From an uncultured Francisella sp. (GTDB lineage: Bacteria > Pseudomonadota > Gammaproteobacteria > Burkholderiales > Neisseriaceae): a stretch of 64,000 nt of DNA. Positions 43,601 through 53,413 of the stretch are shown one piece after another. The notes under the pieces are model-generated. The model was not told where the DNA came from. It did no database searches and saw nothing but the letters and a program-made list of their open reading frames with translations. The stretch is taken from positions 372,001 through 436,000 of the forward strand of contig CALTVE010000001.1 in the NCBI GenBank assembly GCA_943913135.1, read 5' to 3'. Numbering within the stretch: the first letter of the stretch is position 1; the number at the start of each line of letters is the position of its first letter. A program made the translations under genes and the position numbers.

Positions 43601-46600
43601 AGAAGCCAACAAAGCCCCTGACAATGAAGCAGAAGTCCCTAAACTTGAAACTAAAGCCGCACTGCTTAATAGAGGTAGAGCCAAAGAACTAGAAAGTAAG
43701 GCACTGCTTGCTAGAGGCAAGGATAACAATGGAATGCTACTTAGCAAAGAAGCACTTAAAGATAAGCTAGAAGCGCTTAACGCCAAAGGCAAAAAGCTTA
43801 AACTAGAAAGTAAAGCTGGAATACTGTTAGTCAAAGCACTGCTGGTTAATAAAGAAGTGCTTAAAGCGAGGCTAGTAGCCAGGCTTAAAGATAGCGGAAT
43901 GCTAGAAATAAACAACAAACTTACTAAGGAAGAACTTAAAGCGCCTAGACTAGAAGAAAGGGTTAATAAGCTTAAAGGTACTGCAGAACTGCTTAAATTT
44001 AAAGAACTTAACCATAAGGCGCTATCACTTAGACTAGAACTGAGCGCTAAGCTGGATAAAGGAATAGAAGAAAGCGCCAGAGGTATAGAACTAGAACTCA
44101 AGGAAGTAATAGCGCTGGTCAAAAGACCGGTTAAAGCACTGCTGCTTAAACCTGCTAATGACATTAAAGCGCTAGAAGTCAGCAAGCTACTGGTTATAGC
44201 ACTGCTACTTAGGGCCGCTCCGATTAAAGGTAAACTAGAACTCAATAAGCCTAGCGCACTGCTACTTAAGCCTAAAGAACTTAAAGCCGGTATTAAGGAA
44301 GAGCTTAATAAGAAAGGTACACTGCTGCTTAAAAGCGCACTAGAAGACACATTAAGCAAAGACAAAAGAGTTAATCCTGAAGCCGAACTTAAAAATAATG
44401 CGCTGGAAACTAAAAATGGGAGGGCACTACTGCTTAGACTTAAGGAACTTGCTAATAGCGAAGTGGACAGCGATGAGGACAGCGCTGACGGTATCGCGCT
44501 TGATAGAGCTGAAAGCGGCAATAACGACGTTAATAAACTGCTGGATAAAGCGCTGGCATAAAGTGCTGAGTTAGAAAGAGCCGAACTTAAAGTGCTTGCT
44601 GCTAAACTTGAAGTTGCAATCACTCCGCTTAAAGACAAAGGCAACAGGCTAGACATCAAAGAAAGCGGAATCAAACTTGCGGCAAAGGAAGAAGACGCCA
44701 ACGACCAAGGAATACTAAAAGAAGGCGCACTCACAAGGGTACTCAAACTCAAAAAACCAGAAGAGCTAGCAAGAAGCCCTGCACTTACGCTGCCTGTCAC
44801 ACTTAAACTTAAAATACTTTCGCTCACCAGACTGGCAGCAGTAGAACTGCCTACCATTAAACTAGAAATAAAAGGCAAAAAGCTAGAAGAACTCAGTAAA
44901 AAAGCAGGTAAAGCACTTAACAAAGACAATACCGAAGTTAAACTTACCATCGCCGAAGAAGATAAAGACAGAGCGGAAAGCAGACTACTTGCACTCAATA
45001 GGCTAAATGCCGGACCCAAACTGCTTAGAGCCCCTCCTAAAGAAGAGAGCGAAGGAATTAGGCTAGATAAACCGATAATTAGACTAGAAGATATCAATAG
45101 GCTGCTAACACTACTTACGGCAACGCTGCTGCTTGCCAAGCCTAAACTTAACGCGGCTAAAGAGGGTAAAGCTAAAGAAGATAACAAACTAGACAAGGCA
45201 AAAGGTAAAGAAGAACTGCTTAATCCAAGGCTAGTTAAAGCAGCTAAGCTGCTTAAAATACCGCTACTTAAAGGCAAAGAAGCAGAAAGCGAACTTAAAG
45301 CCCCTAAAGAAGGGAGGCTTGAAGATAAAAGTACAGTCGAACTCAAAGAGCTGCTTAAGCCTAATTCAGAAGAAAGCGATAAAGGTAGCAAGACTGAACT
45401 TGATAAAGCAGCCAAAGAAGAAGGGGCCGATAAAGAAGGTAATAAGCTCGCTGGAATGCTGCTTAAAGCCGGTAATAATACACTGCTGGAGGTCAAAAGA
45501 GACCCAGGAAGGGTTAAAGAAGATAATAAGGCAGCCGAAGGCAACAACAAAGAAGGTGGAATCGAACTACTTAAAGCCAAAGCCAAGGGAACTAAAGAAG
45601 ATAAAGCAGCACTTGAGCTTAAGCTATAGCTTAAAGAGCTAGAAAGCCCCAAGGGAATAGATATCAAACTGCTTAAATCAGCGCTCAAACTGGTTAACGC
45701 TCCTAAACCAGAAGAAGAGGCAGAGGGCCAAGAACTGAGGGCTAAAGAAGCTAGAGAGCTACTTAACAAGCTTGGGACTGAAGTAGAACTTGCTGATAAC
45801 GCGCTCGGTAAAGCACTAAAAGAAAGTAAACTTAAACCCACCAAACTGCTGGGAATAGACAGTAAACTCAACGAAGTTAAAGCAGAGCTAGAGGTGGCCG
45901 CAACGCTACTGGGTAAAGTAGAACTGAGCAATAAACTGCTGCTTGGAAGCAATAAACTTGGGACTAAGCTGCTTAAAGGCAAAGAACTTAAAGTCAAACT
46001 GCTGCTGCTGAGTGCCAACGGTATGGAAAGTAAGCTGCTGCTTGATAACAAAAATGCCGGCACACTACTGCTGCTGCTTAACGCTGCTAAAGATGTGCTG
46101 AGCAATGAAGAAGGCAATGTAGAACTTAGCAATAAGCTACTGGGTAGTGCACTCAATAAAGAAAGACTGGCAATAAAACTACTTGAAGAAGCTAGGACAG
46201 GCAAAGAAGAAGCTAACGAACTTGAAGGCACTGAACTAACCGGAAAGACACTCGAGGAGACCAGTAAAGGTAAAGTCGCTGCCAAAGAGCTAGAAGATAA
46301 AGGAAAACTGATAGAAGCTGCCAAACTGCTTAAAGCTGCCGAACTGGCTAAAGGTAAAGCAGAGCTAGATAAAGCACTCTCAATAGGCACAATGCTGGAA
46401 ACCAAAGGCCAAGAAATAAAGGGTAAAGAAGCCAAGCTCGAAGCTGAAAGCAAACTACTTAAAGATAACGCCAGAGAACTGGTACTTAAAGCAGCACTGG
46501 TTAAAGCGCTACTGCTTAAAACGCTGGATGAAGGTAGCAAGGAAGAAGGCAAACTATTGCAAAGTACAGCGCTACTCAATAACAGGCTTCCAAAACTGGT

Positions 46601-48609
46601 TAAAGGTAGACCAAAAGAGCTACTCAATAGTGCAGCACTTAAAGGTAAAGAACTTAACCCACTCGAAGAAAGGCTTAAAAAGCACTGCTTATACTTTCCG
46701 ATGGCAACAGAAAAGATAGACTACTACTGCTTAAAGGTGCGCTTAAAGAAGAAGATATCGCCGGAATACTACTGGATAGAGCAGGAGGTATGCTCGCTAA
46801 AGCGCTACTCACTAAACTCGGAGGTAATAAAGCACTAGGCAATGAACTGCTCAAGCTAGGTAAAGAAAGTGCCAGAGAAGAAGAAGCAAGTGGCAAGCTA
46901 AAAGGTGCCGATAAACTGCTTAAAAGGGCTGGTAAGCCAGTGAGAGAGCTACTTAAACCTGTCGATAAAGCGCCTAAGCTACTCGGGAGAGAGCTAAAAG
47001 GCAATAAAGAAGGTATTAAAAAGGAAGGAATACTCGAAGAAACACTCGGTAGAGAAGAAGCAGCGCTACTACTTGCTAAAGATAAATTGACTAAGGCAGA
47101 AGATCCTAAACTACTGGCAGGTAAAGAACTTAACCCAGCACTGGGTAAAGAACCACTCGCCGCAATAGCGGAAGGTATCCCTAAACTGCTGCTTGGTCCT
47201 ACACTTAAACTCGATAATGGAGCTAAAGAAAGAGGCAGCCCACTTAGACTAAGAGAAGATGCAGCCAGTGAAGACGAACTGGTAGCCAGGGGCAATAGAC
47301 TGGAAGCCAACAGGCTACTGGATAACGCTAAAATAGCACTTAAACTTGCACTGGGTAACAAAGTGGAAGCCAAAGGCATTAAGATAGAAGGCAAGCTTAG
47401 TAAAGGCAATAAACTAGAAGAACTGCTTAAAGCAGACACTAAGCTCGGTAAGAAGGACAAAGTCGGTAAAGAGGCAAGAGACTCTGCAAACGGCGTACTT
47501 GCCAAAGAGCTGCTTAAAGGTGAGCTACTGATGGCTCCGCTGCTCGATAAGGTAAGCGCACTCGATAAAGATAGGCTCGCCAAAGGTAAACTCAAACCAG
47601 CGCTAGAAGATAAAGGTACCCCACTGCTTAAAGAAGGTAACACTGAAAACAGACTGGAAAGTGCAGGGGGAAGACTACTTAATCCTAAAGAAAATGAAGG
47701 AATACTGGATACTAAGCTAGAAAAAACTGCTGGAGCGGAAATTAATAAAGGCGAAGACAAAGAACTTGCCAATGCTCCTAAACTTATAGCCGGTAAAGAC
47801 AAACTGCTGCTTAAAAAAAGCGGTAAAGATAAAGAGGAAGGGCTTAAAGAGGAAATCAAAGACAAGCTACTGCTTACAGGAATCAAGCTTGCACTCGCCA
47901 AGCTGAAAGCAGAAGGTGCCAAACTGCTATTCAAAAGTGCACTCAAACTGCTACTCAAAGCGAAGGGTAAACTGCTTAACGCACTACTCAAAAATGGTCC
48001 AGAAGATACACTGCTGGCCAAAGCCGTTGGCGCACTTAAACTGCTACTTAATAAACTAGGTAATGGAAGCACCAGAGAACTTAAAGCGCTACTTAAAGGT
48101 AGAGAAGCTAAACTACTAGAAAGAATCGATAAACTACTGTCTATTGGCCCAAATAAGCTTAAAGAGCTCGAGGGAAAAGAAGAAATGGTACTTAAAGCCC
48201 CTATACTAGGAGGTAAAGAGGCTAAAACAGTACTTAATGAAGCAAGACTGGCAGGAGTAACGCCCCCTATAAGGGAAGAAGAAGCGCTTGGCAAGGTGCT
48301 AGAAAGCAAGGATAAATTCAATGCCAAACTGATCCAAGAAGGCAAAAAGCCTAATAAACTGCTGCTTGCTGCTATAGCGCTTAAACTACGTAAAGCCAAA
48401 GAAGAGGCAGAACTTAAGGAAGGTAAAGCCAAGGCCCCAGCCAAGCTTGTCAAACCTACATTGGAAGAAGACCCAATAGGAAGGGAAGGCAAACTACTTA
48501 AATTAACAGGCAACAAGGAAGATGATAACAAAGGAGCAAAAGTTGAACTTAAGACCGCTGAAGAAAGCGGCATTGAAGACTTTTGCAGCAAGCTCAAAGG
48601 TGCAAGTAC
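40640..48609 (-). repeat. Ser/Leu/Ala-rich low-complexity coding region
   Basis: About 8 kb encode almost only Ser, Leu, Ala, with some Pro, Val, Ile, Gly, Thr and Phe. Ser pairs and triplets alternate with Leu or Val; words such as LPLSSSAL, SSLASLPL and SSALPL recur, at irregular spacings of roughly 4-6 residues with no strict period by eye. Charged residues are nearly absent. Codons are mainly AGT/AGC for Ser, TTA/CTA/CTG for Leu and GCA/GCT for Ala. Unlike Ser-rich adhesin repeats of Gram-positive bacteria (SASAS type), about a third of the residues are Leu. The sense frame remains open for over 5 kb despite the frameshifts at its edges. Confidence 0.9.
40718..40787. repeat. Perfect 35-bp tandem duplication
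   Basis: The 35 bases at 40718-40752 are repeated exactly at 40753-40787. Because 35 is not a multiple of three, the duplication shifts the frame of the autotransporter: with two copies translation ends GPIQWVLLLQV, with one copy it would run GPIGSSVSTAAV into the GDSL domain. Confidence 0.95.
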
Positions 48610-49005
48610 ATCATTAGGGCGACGTGCTCCTGGTGCCCAGCCCGGATTCCCTGCTACACGGGGCGGTTTTTTCATATCTGTTAACCGCGGCAAATCCGTA
48701 TGACTATCCTTATGATCTACCAATGTGGGAATCAACAAAGCTGCTTGTAAAATAGCAGTGCCTATTGGCCCTCCATCGCTGCAGCAGCTGAGATTTAGCT
48801 CCCCCTGTACTGCAGGGTGTTCTTCTGAATTACTTTGATCAACGACTTTACTTAAAGAAGAATCTTGCCAAGAAGGTTCTTCATTGCTGCCTGCAGCTTC
48901 TAAAGGGGACTGGGCTGCCACCATAGAAGCCAAACCGGATAACACTAGACCGCTTAAGTATTTTCTATTGAAATGCTGCATAATCAAAACTCCTAGCTTT
49001 ATTGT

Positions 49006-49024
49006 TTAGGGGGAACCCCCCTAA
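49006..49024 (-). promoter_or_regulatory. GC-rich hairpin in the autotransporter leader
   Basis: TTAGGGGG and CCCCCTAA form 8-base arms a few tens of bases upstream of the GGAG ribosome binding site of the autotransporter. In an AT-rich gap this is the only strong structure. It could be an attenuator, an mRNA-stability element or a binding site. The rest of 48988-49277 is AT-rich with no credible gene; a small palindrome TTGCATTGCAA is at 49087-49097. Confidence 0.5.
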
Positions 49025-49277
49025 TTGTTGTTTTTGTTTATATTTTTTTCTTTTGAAAAGCTTTATTTCTAAATCTATACTGACGCTTGCATTGCAATTA
49101 AAAGTTAAAAAAACTCCGTTTTACTTATTGCTCTTCCTCCATAAAATTCTAAGGGTAGATGAATGGAGAATTTATTTTGTGGTAAAAAAAAGACTAGGAA
49201 ATGCCTTTTATACCAATTTCTGGAATAAAAAAATGGAAAATGCTATTTTTCCTTATATCATGATCTAAAAGTCACCC

Positions 49278-49319
49278 TATCTAAAAATCTCAACATATCT
49301 AACAATCTCCCTCTATCTC
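49278..49319. repeat. 18-bp direct repeats upstream of the gppA promoter
   Basis: TATCTAA-A-AATCTC plus 4 bases at 49278-49295 is followed by TATCTAA-C-AATCTC plus 4 bases at 49296-49313, then a third TATCT at 49314. Spacing is exactly 18 bases. The repeats end 7 bases before the -10 element of gppA/ppx, where a regulator would act. Confidence 0.55.
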
Positions 49320-49325
49320 CTCGCT

Positions 49326-49331
49326 TATAAT
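49326..49331 (+). promoter_or_regulatory. -10 element of the gppA/ppx promoter
   Basis: A perfect TATAAT lies 29 bases before the gppA ATG. No good -35 hexamer is found at 16-18 bases upstream, as that interval is occupied by the 18-bp repeats, so an activator may be needed. Confidence 0.55.
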
Positions 49332-49360
49332 GGCATTACTATTTACAAAGGTTCACTACT

Positions 49361-50866
49361 ATGGATATGTTTGCCACCGGAGATTTAGGTTCAAATAGCT
49401 TTCGCCTAACTATCAGTAAAAATATAGATGGGCAATACCAAATGATCGATTCTTTAAAAGAAATGATTCACTTTGCTGCTGGCTTAGATAAAAATCGTTT
49501 TCTTGATAAAGCGGCAGAAGAAAGAGCTCTTGATTGCTTAAAAAAATTTGGTGAACGCCTACGCGGCTTTAAAGAAAGCCAGGTACGTATTGTCGCTACC
49601 AATACTTTTCGCATCGCCAAAAATATCGATGATTTCTTACCCAAAGCAGAAAAAGCGATTGGATTCCCGATAGAAATAATTGGGGGACGGGAAGAATCGC
49701 GTCTTATTTATACAGGGGTTTTACATACTGAAGCTTTTCATGGACAAAAGGTGTTGATTATCGATATTGGCGGGGGTTCTACTGAGTTTGCGATAGGAGC
49801 GCACGAAAATCCTGAAATTACCGAAAGCCTGAATATGGGATGTGTCAGTTTTAGTAAGGAATTTTTCGATCAAAGCAATATTACTGGCAAACAATTTAAA
49901 AAAGCCATCAACACGGCCCGGATGAAATTACAAAGTATTCGTCAAGAACTTATTGCTGCTGGCTGGCAAATTGCAGTGGGCTCTTCCGGCACTGCCAAAA
50001 CCTTATATGCGTTAAAAAACGCCCAAGACCCCGAGGCGACTTCTTTTGATTATGATTTTTTAATGGGTCTTAAAAACTTAATCGTAGAAAAAGGTAGCGT
50101 TGAAAAAAGCAAATTAAAGGAAATTAAGGCCAATCGCACTGAAGTATTCGCTGGGGGTCTTGCCATAATGATTGCCCTTTTTGAGGAGCTTGGAATCAAA
50201 GAAATGCGTACCACGGAAGCGGGGCTACGCGATGGGGTGCTTTTTGAGTTTAGCGGCCGCTCACTGGACAAAGATTTAAAAGAAAATACCGTAGAGAGTT
50301 TTGCTAACCGCTATCAAGTAAATAAAGTACAGGCCAAAACCGTCGGTGAAGTAGCGCTTACTTTGTTTACCTTGTTGCAAGAAAGTCACTTTGTGCTAAA
50401 CGACCCCTTATACACCCGGCGTATCATCCGCTGGGCCGCCGCCTTGCACGAAATCGGCTTATTTATATCGCATACTGTCTATCACAAACACTCTGCCTAT
50501 ATTCTCGCCAACGCTGATATGCCAGGGTTTTCACGCACTGACCAAATAAAACTGGCTTTAATTGTCCTCGCTCATCGTGGCAATTTAAAAAAAATCACCG
50601 CTGAATTAGCAAATTCACCCCTTTCTTCTAGAATCACCTGGTATGCGATCATCGCTTTACGTTTAGCAGCTACCTTTTGCCGAGCCCGTAATGGCGATGC
50701 CCTGCCTCCCAATACCGCCTTATCTTATGATGAGAAAAGTAAGACCCTTTTATTAAGGCTAAATGGAACCTGGTTAAAAAATAACCCTCTAACCGAAAGT
50801 GCTTTAGAAAGTGAAATTGACCATTGGCAAGCAACCCCCTACCATCTGAAAGTTGATCGGTTTTAA
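49361..50866 (+). CDS. Exopolyphosphatase / pppGpp phosphohydrolase (Ppx/GppA family)
   Basis: A 501-residue member of the ASKHA phosphatase family that hydrolyses polyphosphate or pppGpp. The N-terminal DLGSNSFRL (8-16) and IDIGGGSTEFAIG motifs bind phosphate, GREESRLIYTGV carries the catalytic Glu, and GSSGTAKTL and TTEAGLRDGV close the two-domain core. The C-terminal 190 residues form the helical HD-like domain (LHEIGLFISHTVYHKHSAY). Ppx and GppA cannot be told apart safely by eye. AAAGG lies 8 bases before the ATG. The stop overlaps rmlD in TAATG. Confidence 0.93.
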   Translation: MDMFATGDLGSNSFRLTISKNIDGQYQMIDSLKEMIHFAAGLDKNRFLDKAAEERALDCLKKFGERLRGFKESQVRIVATNTFRIAKNIDDFLPKAEKAIGFPIEIIGGREESRLIYTGVLHTEAFHGQKVLIIDIGGGSTEFAIGAHENPEITESLNMGCVSFSKEFFDQSNITGKQFKKAINTARMKLQSIRQELIAAGWQIAVGSSGTAKTLYALKNAQDPEATSFDYDFLMGLKNLIVEKGSVEKSKLKEIKANRTEVFAGGLAIMIALFEELGIKEMRTTEAGLRDGVLFEFSGRSLDKDLKENTVESFANRYQVNKVQAKTVGEVALTLFTLLQESHFVLNDPLYTRRIIRWAAALHEIGLFISHTVYHKHSAYILANADMPGFSRTDQIKLALIVLAHRGNLKKITAELANSPLSSRITWYAIIALRLAATFCRARNGDALPPNTALSYDEKSKTLLLRLNGTWLKNNPLTESALESEIDHWQATPYHLKVDRF

Positions 50867-51732
50867 TGCGCATCTTATTAACCGGCGCTGCTGGTCAATT
50901 GGGGATAAGCTTACAACAAACGTTATCTCCCCATACAGTTGTTGCCTTATCGCACGCCGCCTTAAGTGTCGAAGATACCGCTACCTTAAAATCAGTCCTC
51001 CGCGACCATTCCATTGAATGGATCATTAATTGCGCCGCTTTTACCGATGTAAAAAAAGCCGAGCAAAATCCTGCTCAAGCTTATATGATCAATAAGGTTG
51101 CGCTTGCTGCGCTCGCACGCTGTGCCCAGCAAAGCCATCTTAAAGTCATTCACCTATCCACCAACTATGTATTTAAGAGCAGACCTGACTATTTTTATAA
51201 AGAATATGATTTCCCACAGCCACAAAACCTATATGGAGCAAGCAAACTTTCCGGCGAACAAGCACTTCTAGCTCATTGCCCCGGCGCTACGGTTATCCGC
51301 ACCAGCAGCATTTATAGCGTAACCGGACACCGTTTTATCCATAAAATCATCGCCCAAATGTTAAAAGGTGAGCCTTTTCCTGTACTGGCAAACGTTTATA
51401 CTCAGCCGACGGCCGCAGAAGCGCTTGCCCACTTTATTGCCTTTTTAGTGGATCATCCTCAAAGTGGGCTTTTTCATTTTACCGGGAAAGAAGTTATTTC
51501 TTACTACGATTATGCTACTTTGATATACAAAACTCTGGCGACCTTATTGCCGAACAGACTCCTAGGCGCCCCTTTTGCACAGGAGGGGTCAGATCCGATT
51601 CGACCTGCAAGTGCCCTACTCAGCAATGAAAAACGTCAGGCATTTTACCCAGACAGTGGAGAAGATTTAAAAATTCAGATAAAAAAAGTAATAAACCAAA
51701 TTATTCTAAATCAGATCAAAGCCTTGGGCTAA
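50866..51732 (+). CDS. rmlD: dTDP-4-dehydrorhamnose reductase-like protein
   Basis: A 288-residue short-chain reductase of the RmlD family. Visible are the NAD(P)-binding GAAGQLG (7-13), NCAAFTDVKKAE, and the catalytic YGASK (Tyr123, Lys127). The usual LSTDYVFDG is altered to LSTNYVFKS (Asn100). RmlD makes dTDP-L-rhamnose, but rmlA, rmlB and rmlC are not in the window, so a related NDP-sugar reductase function is possible. It is coupled to gppA and converges on metZ with a 27-base overlap. Confidence 0.85.
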   Translation: MRILLTGAAGQLGISLQQTLSPHTVVALSHAALSVEDTATLKSVLRDHSIEWIINCAAFTDVKKAEQNPAQAYMINKVALAALARCAQQSHLKVIHLSTNYVFKSRPDYFYKEYDFPQPQNLYGASKLSGEQALLAHCPGATVIRTSSIYSVTGHRFIHKIIAQMLKGEPFPVLANVYTQPTAAEALAHFIAFLVDHPQSGLFHFTGKEVISYYDYATLIYKTLATLLPNRLLGAPFAQEGSDPIRPASALLSNEKRQAFYPDSGEDLKIQIKKVINQIILNQIKALG

Positions 51733-52881
51733 ATCGTCTTTTAAATCCTCTATGTTCTCTAGGCCTACAGAAATACGCAATAAATTATCTGTAATTCCAG
51801 CGGCAATTTTGGTCTCTGGTGCCAGTCTAACATGGGTAGTTGTGAAGGGATGGGTGATAATTGAACGCACATCTCCCAGGTTCCCGGTTGTTGAAAACAG
51901 CTTAAGACTATCAACCAGTTTCCATGCTTGCTGGCGGCCACCTTTGATCGTAAAACTGAGGACTATGCCTCCGCTCTCTTGCTGCTTTTGCGCCAAATGA
52001 TATTGTGGATGATCTTTTAAACCAGGATAAAAAACATGCTCTACTGCCTTTTGTTCTTGCAGCCATTCAGCTAAAGCCTGAGTATTGGCACTTTGCTGAC
52101 GCACTCGTACATGAAGGGTTTCTATTCCAGATAACAATATCCAGGCATTAAAGGGCGATAATGCTTGACCGGCAGTTTTTACTTGAACAGACACTTTTTC
52201 CACTAATTCTTTCTTACCTGCCACCGTACCCCCAGAAACTCGCCCTTGACCATCGATTAACTTAGTAGCCGATTCAATCGATAAATCAGCTCCCCATACA
52301 AGGGGTTTTTGTAAAACAGGGGAACAAAAAGTATTATCGACTGCAAGGAGCGCGCCCGCTTTGTGAGCTATTTCCGAAAGCGCTTGCAAATCGGCAACTT
52401 CGGTTAGAGGGTTAGAAGGCGTTTCTAAAAAGAACAGCTTGGTATTACTTTTTACCGCCTTTTGCCATTCCTGCTCATCCGTTTGCGAAACATACGATAT
52501 TTCTACACCTAAATCTTTAAAAGAATCGATTAAAGCAACCGTAGTGCCAAAAAGACTTTTACTGGCAATTAAGTGGTCACCCGATTTTAAAAAACTAAGC
52601 AAAGCGACCTGAATCGCCGCCATGCCCGTAGCAGTCGCTTGTGCTGCTTCTGCTTCTTCTAATAAAGCCATTCTTTTAGCAAAAGTGCTCACCGTAGGGT
52701 TAGCGGTCCGGGTATAAGTGTAGCCTGCTGTTTTACCCAAAAACAACGCCTCAGCACTTGCAGAATCAGAATAGGTAAAACTACTGGTCAAAAACAGCGC
52801 CTGATTGTGCTCGTTGTATTCTGTTTGCTCTTTAAAACCCCGAATGGCCAAAGTTTCTGGACGTAAGGATTTTTTAGTCAT
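51706..52881 (-). CDS. metZ: O-succinylhomoserine sulfhydrylase
   Basis: A PLP enzyme of the Cys/Met metabolism family, forming homocysteine from O-succinylhomoserine and sulfide. The 391-residue protein has YTYTRTANPTV, ATATGMAAI, ETPSNPL, DNTFCSPVLQKPL, and the PLP lysine in SATKLIDGQGR (Lys207). The DGQGR sequence after the lysine is typical of MetZ rather than MetB or MetC. It follows coaD by 25 bases. Confidence 0.93.
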   Translation of the reverse strand: MTKKSLRPETLAIRGFKEQTEYNEHNQALFLTSSFTYSDSASAEALFLGKTAGYTYTRTANPTVSTFAKRMALLEEAEAAQATATGMAAIQVALLSFLKSGDHLIASKSLFGTTVALIDSFKDLGVEISYVSQTDEQEWQKAVKSNTKLFFLETPSNPLTEVADLQALSEIAHKAGALLAVDNTFCSPVLQKPLVWGADLSIESATKLIDGQGRVSGGTVAGKKELVEKVSVQVKTAGQALSPFNAWILLSGIETLHVRVRQQSANTQALAEWLQEQKAVEHVFYPGLKDHPQYHLAQKQQESGGIVLSFTIKGGRQQAWKLVDSLKLFSTTGNLGDVRSIITHPFTTTHVRLAPETKIAAGITDNLLRISVGLENIEDLKDDLAQGFDLI

Positions 52882-52906
52882 GGATTTCTCCTCGGCAGCT
52901 GTTGTC

Positions 52907-53410
52907 TTATTGGTTTATTTTATAAAATTCCTCTATCATCAGTTTTCTTATCTGTTCAGGAACATACGGCTTAATCACCTCTTCCCAACGCTTAAAACCC
53001 ACCAAACCACGTACTAAGCTTGAAGAAATTTCCGCATACTTACGAGGTGGCATCAAAAAAACACTCAATACAGAAGGAGCAATATCGGCATTAATCTGAC
53101 GAATTGTACGTTCATATTCGTAATCTTTTAGAGTTCGCATGCCCCTCACTAAATACTCTGCCCCTATATTCACTGCATAATCGGCCAAAAAACCAGTAGC
53201 AAATACTTCCACATGAACATTCCGCAAATGGCTGGTAATGGTTTTAATCATCTCTATTCTAATATTTAGCGGATAAGTATAAGTTTTTTCAGCATTATCA
53301 CTGACCACCACATGTAAAGCATCAAAAAGAGAGGCTGCTTTTTCGATCAACCACAAATGACCATGAGTGGGCGGATCGAAAGTGCCTGCATATACGGCCC
53401 TGCGTTTCAT
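52907..53410 (-). CDS. coaD: Phosphopantetheine adenylyltransferase
   Basis: Catalyses the fourth step of coenzyme A synthesis. The 167-residue protein has the nucleotidyltransferase motif AGTFDPPTHGHL (8-19) with the T/HxGH signature, YLVRGMRTLKDYEYE, and ISSSLVRGL, all standard. It starts 3 bases after the fabH-like gene; linking CoA and acyl synthesis is plausible but not required. Confidence 0.97.
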   Translation of the reverse strand: MKRRAVYAGTFDPPTHGHLWLIEKAASLFDALHVVVSDNAEKTYTYPLNIRIEMIKTITSHLRNVHVEVFATGFLADYAVNIGAEYLVRGMRTLKDYEYERTIRQINADIAPSVLSVFLMPPRKYAEISSSLVRGLVGFKRWEEVIKPYVPEQIRKLMIEEFYKINQ

Positions 53411-53413
53411 GCT

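Larger units (their letters stand above)
38434..48981 (-). pseudogene. Giant Ser/Leu/Ala-rich GDSL-esterase autotransporter, frameshifted
   Basis: One 10.5-kb gene, about 3,500 codons. The ATG at 48981 follows GGAG by 8 bases and starts a signal peptide (LSGLVLSGLASMVAA). After a unique region of about 120 residues come some 2,650 Ser/Leu/Ala-rich residues, then a GDSL hydrolase domain with FGDSLSDTG (Ser near 40467), WGSGND (near 40173) and DWHHPSA (near 39470). Last comes a beta-barrel that would end LSYSIGFRKEL at 38434. Domain order resembles EstA-type autotransporter esterases. Lesions: A5 run 46677-46681, A4 run 41372-41375, near 41315-41325, the 35-bp duplication at 40718, TAG at 40246-40248, A5 run 39863-39867, C6 run 38892-38897 and near 38482. 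As sequenced it yields only a truncated secreted fragment of about 770 residues. Confidence 0.8.

Noticed and set aside
40640..48609. CRISPR-like or satellite repeat array
   Set aside because: The recurring words have no fixed unit length or spacers, and one coding frame explains the pattern.
49002..49268. Plus-strand open frame of 88 codons between the autotransporter and gppA
   Set aside because: It begins with TTG inside the GC hairpin, has no ribosome binding site, and its sequence looks like translated AT-rich spacer.
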